A stretch of DNA of 7,581 nucleotides from an uncultured Burkholderiales bacterium (GCA_903887655.1 CAISQQ010000537.1:1-7581), one strand, 5' to 3'; counted from the first letter of the stretch, positions 1 through 6,389 are shown. Notes: a model not told the origin generated them from the letters alone. Made by a program: numbers and translations.

Positions 1-40
1 CAAGTGGCAACACAAGTGGCAACACAAGTGGCAATACAAG
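1..40. repeat. 12-bp tandem repeat, three copies
   Basis: The unit CAAGTGGCAACA occurs exactly at 1-12 and 13-24 and with one change (CAAGTGGCAATA) at 25-36, followed by a partial CAAG. The array may continue to the left of the window. Read on the plus strand in frame 1 it encodes Gln-Val-Ala-Thr repeats and stays open to a TGA at 67-69, so it could be the tail of a plus-strand gene convergent with smpB. Nothing else supports that gene. Positions 41-131 contain only a short CGCATGCG palindrome (71-78); I see no clear smpB terminator there. Confidence 0.85.
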
Positions 41-131
41 GGCTTGGGGGCGGCCGGTGTGCGTTCTGATCGCATGCGCACAGCGTGGGTGGCGTGGGGA
101 CGAAAGGTCGACAATGGCTGAGAGGCGGGCC

Positions 132-605
132 TTACCGGGTCTTGTGTTTCATGGCCCGTTCGACCTCGCGCTTGCCTTCTCGGTCCTTGATGGTGTCGCG
201 CTTGTCATGCTCGGCCTTGCCTTTGGCCAGCGCAATTTCAAGCTTGATTTTGCCATTTTTCCAGTGCATGTTCAACGGCACCAGGGTGTAGCCCTTTTGC
301 TCAACTTTGCCCACCAAGCGTTGAATTTCCGCTTTGTGCAGCAGCAGCTTTTTGGTCCGATCTGGCAAGGCCACGACATGCGTGGACGTGGTGCGGGTGG
401 GGTTGATCTGACAACCGATCACAAAGAGCTCGCCATCTCGGATCACGACATAACCATCGGTGAGTTGAACCCGACCGTCCCTCACCGCCTTGACCTCCCA
501 ACCGTGCAAGACCATGCCCGTCTCAAAGCGCTCTTCAATGAAGTAATTGAAGATGGCCTTTTTGTTGTCCGCAATGCGTGCGGGGGTGGCGGGTTTGGTG
601 CTCAT
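132..605 (-). CDS. smpB: SsrA-binding protein SmpB (tmRNA-binding, trans-translation)
   Basis: SmpB binds the tRNA-like end of tmRNA and delivers it to ribosomes stalled on truncated mRNAs, so that the nascent chain is tagged for proteolysis and the ribosome is freed. The 157-residue product has the usual family length. Recognisable motifs in order are IADNKKAIFNYFIEERFETG near residues 11-30, GWEVKAVRDGRVQLTDGYV near 35-53, STHVV in the middle, TKKLLLHKAEIQRL near 84-97, and the C-terminal AKGKAEHDKRDTIKDRE block. A short basic tail ends KHKTR; in the family this tail enters the mRNA channel. The ATG start (603-605) gives MSTKPATPARIADN, a normal N-terminus for the family. No good Shine-Dalgarno precedes it: the sequence just upstream reads TTTTATATCCC, and I could not identify a convincing promoter. 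It is divergent from ratA. The long plus-strand frame across it (57-614) is a shadow. Confidence 0.97.
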   Translation of the reverse strand: MSTKPATPARIADNKKAIFNYFIEERFETGMVLHGWEVKAVRDGRVQLTDGYVVIRDGELFVIGCQINPTRTTSTHVVALPDRTKKLLLHKAEIQRLVGKVEQKGYTLVPLNMHWKNGKIKLEIALAKGKAEHDKRDTIKDREGKREVERAMKHKTR

Positions 606-616
606 GGGATATAAAA

Positions 617-645
617 CTGACGCGTTGGGATGAAAACTCTACAAT
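617..645 (+). promoter_or_regulatory. Sigma-70-like promoter facing ratA
   Basis: CTGACG (617-622, four of six matches to TTGACA with the TGAC core) is separated by exactly 17 bp from TACAAT (640-645, five of six matches to TATAAT). The predicted transcription start is near 652. The ratA start codon lies about 220 nt farther on, so this promoter makes either a long leader or a separate small RNA that ends near 779. Confidence 0.55.
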
Positions 646-651
646 AGGGGG

Positions 652-779
652 TTTGAAAGCAGTGGGTGTGCTGGATGCACAGGGGCGTCAGGCTTGAAGT
701 GCCGGTGGGTTCTCACCAAGAACAACTCGGAGTTTAAAGCACAAAGCGCATGGACTCGTTTTCCTAGCGTGCTCTTTTT
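652..779 (+). ncRNA. Candidate small structured RNA or ratA leader
   Basis: The boundaries are the predicted start of the 617-645 promoter and a T5 run at 775-779. Inside are TGTGC/GCACA (667-671 with 677-681), GGTG/CACC (704-707 with 714-717), AACT/AGTT (724-727 with 731-734), and a longer AGCAC/GTGCT pairing (738-742 with 769-773) just before the T run. I recognise no known RNA family. Each stem is short and could occur by chance, so this is a hypothesis drawn from promoter plus terminator-like geometry. Confidence 0.25.
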
Positions 780-872
780 GCGAGGATCCAACCCTTGGAG
801 TCTGCTGCCCGGCATTTCGTGAGATTTTCAGAGCCGTCACCTCTTTGGCGAGCCGTTTTCCCAGATCTTTTG

Positions 873-1310
873 ATGAAAACCATTCATAAATCCGTTCTCA
901 TTTGGTTCAGCGCACAGGAAATGTACGACTTGGTCACCGATGTCGAGAGTTACCCCCAATTCTTGCCTTGGTGCGAAAAAGGCAGCATCTTGGAGACGCA
1001 TACCGATGGCGTGACTGCTCAAATTGGCATGTCCATCGGGGGCTTTAAAAAGTCCTTCACCACCCGCAATGTGAACATTGTGAACGAACAAGTCCGCCTT
1101 GAGTTGGTCCAAGGACCCTTCAAGGATCTCTCGGGCGTGTGGGATTTTCATGCCCTGGAGGGCCAACGGGCTTGCCGCATTGAACTCAATTTGCAGTACC
1201 ACTTTGAGAACGTCTTTGGAGGATTGGTTGGCCCCTTGTTTGACAAAATCGCGAGCAGCTTGGTCGACGCCTTTGTCAAGCGCGCTGAACAAGTCTATAT
1301 CGCTTCTTAA
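873..1310 (+). CDS. ratA: RatA / Coq10-like START-domain protein
   Basis: The 145-residue product belongs to the RatA/YfjG family, whose START-like (Coq10/SRPBCC) fold makes a hydrophobic cavity. E. coli RatA is reported to block 70S ribosome assembly, which explains the common toxin label; the fold and the Coq10 relationship suggest ubiquinone binding or delivery as the physiological role. Family hallmarks are MKTIHKSVLIWFSAQEMYDLV at the start, VESYPQFLPWC near residues 26-36, the central IGGFKKSFTTRN, GPFKDLSGVWDF, and the C-terminal helix FDKIASSLVDAFVKRAEQVY. I chose ATG 873 over the upstream TTG 795 because the family begins at MKTIHK-type sequence. The start has only a weak Shine-Dalgarno (CAGATC). 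rnfH (RatB) follows in the same frame after 150 bp, the usual partner order, but here the spacer is filled with tandem repeats. Confidence 0.92.
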   Translation: MKTIHKSVLIWFSAQEMYDLVTDVESYPQFLPWCEKGSILETHTDGVTAQIGMSIGGFKKSFTTRNVNIVNEQVRLELVQGPFKDLSGVWDFHALEGQRACRIELNLQYHFENVFGGLVGPLFDKIASSLVDAFVKRAEQVYIAS

Positions 1311-1352
1311 GGCCTTGGTCACAGTGCATATCCTCGGTGAGATTGTGGCGCC

Positions 1353-1406
1353 TTTGGATCCGTTGAATCCTTTGAATCCTTTCTTTCCTTTCAATCCTTT
1401 GAACGC
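1353..1406. repeat. 9-bp tandem repeat, six degenerate units
   Basis: Consecutive units are TTTGGATCC, GTTGAATCC, TTTGAATCC, TTTCTTTCC, TTTCAATCC and TTTGAACGC. The unit length is a multiple of three. No stop codon occurs across the tract in the rnfH frame (open from 1341) or in the +1 frame. It lies wholly between the ratA stop and the rnfH start. Confidence 0.85.
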
Positions 1407-1408
1407 CC

Positions 1409-1456
1409 CCCCGTCCAACCTGCTGTCCAACCCGCTGTCCAACCTGCTGTTGAACC
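1409..1456. repeat. 12-bp tandem repeat, four units, abutting the rnfH start
   Basis: Units are CCCCGTCCAACC (1409-1420), TGCTGTCCAACC (1421-1432), CGCTGTCCAACC (1433-1444) and TGCTGTTGAACC (1445-1456). In the rnfH frame they would read as a Pro-Ala-Val-Gln-like repeat. They end only four bases before the rnfH ATG, so the space where a Shine-Dalgarno should lie is repeat sequence with no purine-rich element. Confidence 0.88.
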
Positions 1457-1460
1457 CTTG

Positions 1461-1955
1461 ATGACCGCACCCCCTTTGAAGCCTCTTTCAGACGGCTCCT
1501 GCATTCAAGTGCTCCTTTGCCCTTCCAGGCGGACTGTCGTCGAACTCGAATTGGTGTTTTTACCCCAAGAGCAACTCTTGAGTGCTGTCCTGCGCGCACT
1601 CACGCTGGCCCCCAGCAGTGTTGAGCCCGAAAGCCTAGACCCTCACCAGAGCCTTGGCCTTGTGCTTGAGCCCTTGGGACTGCAAGACTTCATCCCCATG
1701 GACAGCGCCAAGGGCAGTCTCATGACCTTGGAGCATCTGCTGCTGCAAGGACTCGAAGCCCGGCGGCTCTTCATCAGTGTCTGGGGCCGCCCCCAGCCCT
1801 TGAGCCACGTGCTTCAAGAGGGGGATCGAGTTGAGCTCACCCGTGCCTTGCGAGTCGACCCCAAAGTGGCGAGGCGAGAGCGTTTTCGTCAGCAAGGCGC
1901 CAAAACAGCAGGACTCTTTGCCCATCAAAGACCGAACGCCAAAGCCGGCTATTGA
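1461..1955 (+). CDS. rnfH: RnfH (RatB) family ubiquitin-like protein, enlarged
   Basis: This is a member of the RnfH/UPF0125 family, small beta-grasp proteins often next to ratA and, in some bacteria, in rnf electron-transport operons; their biochemical role is not settled. The family core is split over the 164 residues. The first strand pair is SCIQVLLCPSRRTVVELELV (13-32), followed by LPQEQLLSAVLRALTL. The conserved end is ISVWGRPQPLSHVLQEGDRV (105-124), then ELTRALRVDPKVARRERFRQQG, the typical family C-terminus. About 50 residues (50-100) between these parts, containing SLDPHQSLGLVLEPLGLQDF and LEHLLLQGLEARRLF, are longer than the usual ~90-100 residue family needs and look like an insertion or expanded loop. 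ATG 1461 is preferred; TTG 1458 is directly before it. No Shine-Dalgarno is visible because tandem repeats end at 1456. The ATG overlaps a TGA (1459-1461) of another frame. It is probably co-transcribed with ratA. Confidence 0.85.
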   Translation: MTAPPLKPLSDGSCIQVLLCPSRRTVVELELVFLPQEQLLSAVLRALTLAPSSVEPESLDPHQSLGLVLEPLGLQDFIPMDSAKGSLMTLEHLLLQGLEARRLFISVWGRPQPLSHVLQEGDRVELTRALRVDPKVARRERFRQQGAKTAGLFAHQRPNAKAGY

Positions 1956-2049
1956 TTGCACGATGGGTGGAGGCTGTGCCTGAGCCTGCCTCTATCTGGC
2001 ACGGCGTTTGCTGTCATCCTTGAAAGCCCCAAAACTCAGCCCTTGGCGG

Positions 2050-2078
2050 TTGGATTGGCCATGATTGGGCAACAAAAT
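2050..2078 (+). promoter_or_regulatory. Weak promoter candidate for the 188-aa gene
   Basis: TTGGAT (2050-2055) and CAAAAT (2073-2078) are 17 bp apart, each matching the sigma-70 consensus at four of six positions. A start near 2085 would leave a leader of about 90 nt that includes most of the inverted repeat at 2082-2103. Confidence 0.28.
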
Positions 2079-2081
2079 GCC

Positions 2082-2103
2082 GGCCATTCACTGCTCAATG
2101 GCC
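2082..2103. repeat. Inverted repeat GGCCATT-N8-AATGGCC
   Basis: A perfect 7-bp inverted repeat (2082-2088 with 2097-2103) encloses an 8-base loop. There is no T tract after it, so it is unlikely to be a terminator. It lies immediately downstream of the weak promoter at 2050-2078, where it could act as an operator or a 5' leader hairpin. Confidence 0.45.
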
Positions 2104-2161
2104 TCGCATGGCCGCTCAACAGGCCCACTGGAGGGTCAGAGTGTTGGGAGAGGCCACTTCA

Positions 2162-2168
2162 AGAAGGA
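2162..2168 (+). promoter_or_regulatory. Shine-Dalgarno that fixes the 2176 start
   Basis: AGAAGGA lies 7 nt before ATG 2176. It is one of the clearest ribosome binding sites in the window and favours this start over an upstream in-frame start at 2065. Confidence 0.75.
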
Positions 2169-2175
2169 TTTCATC

Positions 2176-2742
2176 ATGAGTTTAAACCTCAATGCCGCGA
2201 GCAAGAGCGTGTTGGGCGGCCTGTCGAGCGCGCCCAACAAAAATCAAGCCGCCAAAGCGATGTTTGCCAGCCTGCAAAGTGGCGATTTGGCCGGTGCCCT
2301 CAAAGCCTACAAGAACTTTACCGGGGGTCAAAGCAGCAATTCTGCCTTGCTCAACGCGAACTCGGTTTTTGGCCAACTGGGTGCTGCACTGCAAAAAGGG
2401 GACTTGGCGACGGCCCAAAACTTGGCAGCGAGCATGCATGGGGCGTCTGGCATGCCTGTGGTGAGCAGCGCGGGTGCATCAAGCGCGAGCACGAACACAT
2501 CCGCGGGCCAAGGCGGCTCGACGGGTTCGAGTGGCACCTCTTCTAGCCAGTCGGGTCGTTCAAACTCCGGCAAGTCCAGCATGAGCCTCACGCCTGCAGG
2601 GCTCCTGAGTTCTTTGCACACGGCGCAGACCACCTCTCTTTTGAATGCCATCAACGCCCAGGACACGGCCGATGCGAGCGGCAAGAGTGACAATTTGTAC
2701 GCCCTCTTGGGTGTTGGGGCCAACATCAACACCATGGCCTGA
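2176..2742 (+). CDS. Hypothetical Ser/Gly-rich protein with twin helical repeats
   Basis: I do not recognise a named family. The 188-residue product has two similar segments: MFASLQSGDLAGALKAYKNF (29-48) and FGQLGAALQKGDLATAQNLA (65-84), sharing an LQ-x-GDLA-x-A core. They look like short amphipathic helix pairs, as in many proteobacterial hypothetical proteins. A Ser/Gly/Thr-rich linker (about 97-137) separates them from a C-terminal segment with SLTPAGLLSSL and DNLYALLGVGANINTMA. There is no Cys or Trp, no signal peptide and no membrane helix. The ATG has a good Shine-Dalgarno (AGAAGGA, 7-nt spacing), which together with the repeats supports a real gene. It stands alone, downstream of rnfH and convergent with glnD. 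The composition (no Cys, flexible linker) would fit a secreted or surface protein, but that is only inference. Confidence 0.75.
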   Translation: MSLNLNAASKSVLGGLSSAPNKNQAAKAMFASLQSGDLAGALKAYKNFTGGQSSNSALLNANSVFGQLGAALQKGDLATAQNLAASMHGASGMPVVSSAGASSASTNTSAGQGGSTGSSGTSSSQSGRSNSGKSSMSLTPAGLLSSLHTAQTTSLLNAINAQDTADASGKSDNLYALLGVGANINTMA

Positions 2743-2770
2743 GCCCAAGCGCTGGGCCTGCGACGATCGC
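2743..2770. terminator. Weak hairpins between convergent genes
   Basis: GCCCA/TGGGC (2743-2747 with 2753-2757, 5-base loop) and GCGA/TCGC (2760-2763 with 2767-2770) sit in the 47-bp gap between the 188-aa gene and the glnD stop. Neither is followed by a real T run on either strand, so bidirectional termination here is only possible, not shown. Confidence 0.25.
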
Positions 2771-2789
2771 TCTTAGACTTTCACTGGAT

Positions 2790-5402
2790 TTAGCTCAAGG
2801 CCTCAAGAAGCTCGGTTTCAAATTCAATTTGAATCTTGTTTTCTTGAAGCGCAGCACCATCAATCAAGAAGGTGTCCTCCACCCGCTCACCCAAGGTGCT
2901 CACCTTGGCGAGCAACAAATTGATCTTGTGCTTGGCCAGCACCAAGGCCACACTGTAGAGCAGCCCCGTTTTGTCACTCGCTGAAATGTTGAGGAGCCAG
3001 CGTTGCGCTTTTTCGTCGGGTGACAAGGTCACGCGTGGGCGGATCGGGAAACTCTTGACCCGTCGAGACACCCGTCCTTTGCTGGCCTTGGGCAATGGTG
3101 GGGTATCGAGCAAGGTTTGCTTCAAGTCATGCTCTAAGAGGTGAATCCACTCGCGCGTGTGCTCCTCAAGACGCTCGGAGACGACTTGGAACGTGTCGAT
3201 GGCAAAACCATTCAATGCGGTGTGAATCTTGGCATCCAAAATACTGAAGCCATATTGGTCAAAGTAGCCACAAATTCGGGCAAAAAGATCGGGTTGGTCT
3301 TGGGTGTAGACCATCAACTGCAGGCCCTCACCGACACTGGACAAGCGCGCACGCACAACGGTTTTGTGGTGCGTGGGGGTGTCTTGATCGCGGCTCAAGT
3401 CTCGGCACAATTGGCGCGTGTGCCAAGCGATATCGCTCGCTTCGTGGCGCATGAAGTAACTCACATCAAAGGTTTTCCAAAGCGCCTCATGGGCGTTGCT
3501 GGGCATGGCATACAACGCGAGCATGCTGAGCGCTTCGAGTTTTCTGGCTTCCACCAAGGCACTGGCATCAGGTGCTCGCCCGCCCAGCACCCTCAAGGTG
3601 CTGCGGTACAAATCTTCCAGCAGTTTTCCCTTCCAAGCATTCCACACCTTGGGGGATGTGCCGCGGATATCGGCGACAGTCAGCAAGTACAAGGCCGTGA
3701 GGTAGCGCTCGGTTTTCACACGACGGGCAAAATCTTGAATCACTTGAGGGTCACTCATGTCTTGCTTTTGGGCAATGTGGCTCATGCTCAAATGCTCAGA
3801 GACCAAAAACACCATGAGTTCACAGTCTTCGGAATCAATGCCGTGGTCTTTACAAAACCGCCTCACTTCGACCTTCCCCAACTGGGAGTGGTCCCCACCG
3901 CGGCCTTTGGCAATGTCGTGAAACAAGGCCGCCACATAAATCACCCAGGGCTTGTCAAAACTCGCGGCCAATTGTGAGCAAAACGGGTACTCGTGGGCGT
4001 GCTCTGGGATCAAAAAACGACGCACATTGCGCAAGACCATCAAAATGTGCTGATCCACCGTGTAGACGTGAAATAGGTCATGCTGCATCTGACCCACGAT
4101 GCGACGAAATACCCACAAGTAGCGACCCAAGACCGAGGTTTGATTCATCAGCCGCATGGCGTGGGTGATGCCTTGGGGTTGCTTCAAAATGTTGAGAAAC
4201 ATCGCGCGGTTGACCGGATCTTTGCGAAACGACGACCCCATCACCCCACGCGCGTTGTAGAGGGCTCTGAGTGTCTTGCTCGACAGGCCTTTGATTCCGA
4301 GCGTGGTCTGGTACAGGTAAAAGGTCTCCAAAATGGCATGGGGGTTGACTTGGTAGAGGTCTTCGCGAGTGACCTCGAGCATGCCGGCTTTTTCAGAAAA
4401 TCGGTCATTGATCTCCCGAATGGGGGGCATCTCTTTGGCCGAGAGCCTCTCTTCCATGTTGAGCATCAAAATTTGATTGAGCTGCGTCACCGCCTTGGCA
4501 CACCAGTAATATTGGCGCATGAGAGCCTCCGAGGCCGCGCGTGCGCCCTTGTGCTCATCTTGAACCGGCACCAAGCCCAAGTCCTTGGCCACCTGGGCTT
4601 GCAAGTCAAAAACCAAGCGGTCTTCGCGCCGTTTGGCCGCCAAGTGCAGTCGAATCCGAATAAGACTCAGAACCGATTCGTTGCGCTTGAGCTTTTGAGC
4701 CTCCAGGGGGGTGGCCAAGCCGTTTCGTTTCAAATCCTCCCAAGACTTGCCAAATCCAGCCGCCTTGGCCAACCACAAGAGCACTTGCAAGTCCCTGAGC
4801 CCACCGGGCGACTCTTTGCAATTGGGCTCCAAGGAGTAGGGTGTGTTCTCAAACTTATGGTGGCGCTGCTGCATCTCCAGCGTTTTGGCCACAAAGAATG
4901 CTTTCACATCCAGATTGGCTAAAAAGCCGCGCCAATACTCATTGAAGAGGAGGGCATTGCCCGTGATCAGTCGAGACTCGAGGAGCGCGGTTTGAACCGT
5001 GATGTCGGCCTGGGCTTCGAGCAGGCATTCACTCAAGGTGCGCACGCTCGAGCCAATCTCTAGCCCACAATCCCAACACATCCCAATAAAACGCTCAACC
5101 TTGGCCAAGGTCTCTTTATCGCCATCTGCGCTCGATTGAAGGGGCGACTCGGGCAGTAAAACCAACACATCCACGTCCGAATAAGGGAACAATTCCCCAC
5201 GACCAAAGCCGCCCACCGCAATCAACGCCAAAGGGTCAGAGAGTCCGCACTCCAGCCATAAGCTGGTGAGGGTTTGATCGGTCAAGTGGGCCAGTCGGGC
5301 CAAGGCGCTTTGGGCTTGACGTGAACTTTTAAGTTGCGCAATCTCCCCCAAGGCCAGCAACAATTGACTTTTTTGAGCGCGAAATATTTGGCTCTGGTTC
5401 AT
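2790..5402 (-). CDS. glnD: Bifunctional PII uridylyltransferase / uridylyl-removing enzyme GlnD
   Basis: GlnD senses glutamine and adds UMP to PII proteins (GlnB/GlnK) when nitrogen is short, removing it when glutamine is high, and so controls glutamine synthetase adenylylation and NtrB/NtrC. The 870-residue product is full length (E. coli ~890). The nucleotidyltransferase motif GGFGRGELFPYSDVDV lies near residues 64-79 with the metal-binding D76 and D78; ESPGGLRDLQ follows near 197-206. The HD hydrolase domain has VDQH near 449-452, the HD pair in LFHDIAKGRGGDH (H495, D496) and SEHLSMSH near 535-542. Two C-terminal ACT domains, about 693-740 and 802-859, bind glutamine. All catalytic motifs are intact. 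I chose ATG 5402 because the upstream TTG at 5444 would overlap map by 23 bp; no strong Shine-Dalgarno is visible. The gap to map is 19 bp, so the two are very probably one operon. Confidence 0.97.
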   Translation of the reverse strand: MNQSQIFRAQKSQLLLALGEIAQLKSSRQAQSALARLAHLTDQTLTSLWLECGLSDPLALIAVGGFGRGELFPYSDVDVLVLLPESPLQSSADGDKETLAKVERFIGMCWDCGLEIGSSVRTLSECLLEAQADITVQTALLESRLITGNALLFNEYWRGFLANLDVKAFFVAKTLEMQQRHHKFENTPYSLEPNCKESPGGLRDLQVLLWLAKAAGFGKSWEDLKRNGLATPLEAQKLKRNESVLSLIRIRLHLAAKRREDRLVFDLQAQVAKDLGLVPVQDEHKGARAASEALMRQYYWCAKAVTQLNQILMLNMEERLSAKEMPPIREINDRFSEKAGMLEVTREDLYQVNPHAILETFYLYQTTLGIKGLSSKTLRALYNARGVMGSSFRKDPVNRAMFLNILKQPQGITHAMRLMNQTSVLGRYLWVFRRIVGQMQHDLFHVYTVDQHILMVLRNVRRFLIPEHAHEYPFCSQLAASFDKPWVIYVAALFHDIAKGRGGDHSQLGKVEVRRFCKDHGIDSEDCELMVFLVSEHLSMSHIAQKQDMSDPQVIQDFARRVKTERYLTALYLLTVADIRGTSPKVWNAWKGKLLEDLYRSTLRVLGGRAPDASALVEARKLEALSMLALYAMPSNAHEALWKTFDVSYFMRHEASDIAWHTRQLCRDLSRDQDTPTHHKTVVRARLSSVGEGLQLMVYTQDQPDLFARICGYFDQYGFSILDAKIHTALNGFAIDTFQVVSERLEEHTREWIHLLEHDLKQTLLDTPPLPKASKGRVSRRVKSFPIRPRVTLSPDEKAQRWLLNISASDKTGLLYSVALVLAKHKINLLLAKVSTLGERVEDTFLIDGAALQENKIQIEFETELLEALS

Positions 5403-5421
5403 GCTTGAGTGTGGAGACGCT

Positions 5422-6234
5422 TTAGCAAACCGTGTGGGTGACAAAATCGGGCAAGGGTGGGCTGCCCGCAGACAAGGTCAACACCTCAAAGCCAGTGGGC
5501 GTGACCAAAATGGTGTGCTCCCATTGTGCTGACAAGGAGTGGTCTTTGGTCACGATGGTCCAACCATCCCCGAGCTCTTTGATGTCACGCTTGCCAGCGT
5601 TGATCATGGGCTCAATGGTGAAGGTCATCCCGGCTTGAATGACCTCAAGCGTGCCAGGTCGACCGTAGTGCAACACCTGGGGTTCTTCGTGAAACTTCTC
5701 GCCAATGCCGTGGCCGCAAAACTCACGCACAATGGAGTAACCCATGGATTCGGCATAACGCTGAATTGCAAACCCAATGTCCCCCAAGTGCACGCCAGGC
5801 TTGACCATCATGATGCCGTGCCACATGGCCTCATGGGTGATTTGACACAGCCGCTTGGCTGCAATGGAGCCCTCCCCACACACGAACATGCGACTGGTGT
5901 CACCGTGCCAACCGTCCTTGATGACGGTGATATCGACGTTCACAATGTCCCCCTTTTTGAGGGCTTTGTCATTGGGAATCCCGTGGCAGACTTGGTGATT
6001 GATCGAGGTGCAAATCGACTTGGGATAGGGGTCGTAGCCGCTGGGCGCGTAATTGAGCGGGGCGGGGATGGCCCCCTGGACTTGGGTGATGTAGTCGTGG
6101 CACAGCCGATCGAGCTCATTGGTGGTGACGCCTGGGACCACGTATGGGGTTAAGAAATCCAGCACTTCGGAGGCGAGGCGACCCGCGAGCCGCATGCCTT
6201 GGACACCGTTTTCATCTTTGAAGGTAATAGCCAT
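5422..6234 (-). CDS. map: Methionine aminopeptidase, type I
   Basis: This cytosolic metalloenzyme removes the initiator methionine from nascent proteins when the second residue is small. The 270-residue product matches the usual type I length and begins with typical sequence: MAITFKDENGVQGMRLAGRL. All catalytic residues are present: His84 in INHQVCHGI, Asp101 in IVNVDITV, Asp112 in HGDTSRMF, His175 in FCGHGIGEKFHEEP, Glu208 in TIEPM and Glu239 in QWEHT. There is no zinc-finger N-terminal extension, which is the bacterial type Ia form. The ATG (6232-6234) is 7 nt from an extended -10 element on the same strand, so the mRNA may have almost no leader, and no Shine-Dalgarno is obvious. glnD follows after 19 bp. 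The gene upstream is divergent purL. Confidence 0.98.
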   Translation of the reverse strand: MAITFKDENGVQGMRLAGRLASEVLDFLTPYVVPGVTTNELDRLCHDYITQVQGAIPAPLNYAPSGYDPYPKSICTSINHQVCHGIPNDKALKKGDIVNVDITVIKDGWHGDTSRMFVCGEGSIAAKRLCQITHEAMWHGIMMVKPGVHLGDIGFAIQRYAESMGYSIVREFCGHGIGEKFHEEPQVLHYGRPGTLEVIQAGMTFTIEPMINAGKRDIKELGDGWTIVTKDHSLSAQWEHTILVTPTGFEVLTLSAGSPPLPDFVTHTVC

Positions 6235-6240
6235 GTCGCT

Positions 6241-6269
6241 ATTATCTCAGGAGAAACGGTTCTTTTGAA
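6241..6269 (-). promoter_or_regulatory. map-glnD promoter, extended -10
   Basis: On the minus strand TTCAAA (6269-6264, four of six to TTGACA) is 17 bp from GATAAT (6246-6241, five of six to TATAAT). TGA directly before the -10 makes an extended -10 TGAGATAAT (6249-6241). The predicted start falls at about 6236-6234, essentially on the map ATG. Confidence 0.5.
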
Positions 6270-6389
6270 AACCCAAAACTCGAATCCTGGCTCTCGACTG
6301 GCCTTTTTGGTTTTTTTCCGCGGGCGTGGCCTGGGCCACTGGGTGAGGGCCGTGGCAGGCGTGATGGAGACCTCAATGCCCAGAAATGT

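Larger units (their letters stand above)
606..872. other. Divergent smpB/ratA spacer (267 bp), no protein gene seen
   Basis: No convincing protein-coding frame fills this stretch. It holds a rightward sigma-70-like promoter (617-645), three small hairpins (667-681, 704-717, 724-734) and a weak terminator-like hairpin followed by five T residues (738-779). Positions 780-872 show nothing distinctive and no Shine-Dalgarno before the ratA ATG at 873. A TTG at 795 is in frame with ratA, but the 26 extra residues it would add do not belong to the family, so I treat them as untranslated. Confidence 0.6.
1956..2175. other. 220-bp spacer between rnfH and the 188-aa gene
   Basis: No family-like coding frame is visible. 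A weak hairpin (GAGGC 1970-1974 with GCCTC 1988-1992) follows rnfH but has no T run, so it is a poor terminator. A weak promoter (2050-2078) and a 7-bp inverted repeat (2082-2103) lie upstream of the next gene. The long plus frames starting at 1956 and 2065 cross this spacer but have no family-like residues here. Confidence 0.5.

Noticed and set aside
57..614. Long plus-strand frame (185 codons) over smpB
   Set aside because: It is antisense to an unmistakable smpB and has no recognisable motifs.
1099..1461. Out-of-frame ORF running from inside ratA through the tandem repeats to a TGA overlapping the rnfH ATG
   Set aside because: It exists because the repeats lack stops in several frames. 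No slippery site or start signal was seen, and the Leu-Asn-Pro tail resembles no domain I know.
873..1955. ratA-rnfH as a toxin-antitoxin pair
   Set aside because: The label comes from E. coli overexpression of RatA. The adjacent RnfH is not a demonstrated antitoxin, and the fold suggests a quinone-related role.
2328..2735. Minus-strand frame of 135 codons over the 188-aa gene
   Set aside because: The plus-strand gene has a clear ribosome site and internal protein repeats; the minus frame has neither.
3141..4922. Two plus-strand frames of about 280 codons (3141-3977, 4080-4922) inside glnD
   Set aside because: They lie antisense to conserved GlnD domains and their residues look like codon shadows; no ribosome site or family resemblance.
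5539..6153. Plus-strand frame of 204 codons over map
   Set aside because: Antisense shadow of map, in which every catalytic residue is conserved.
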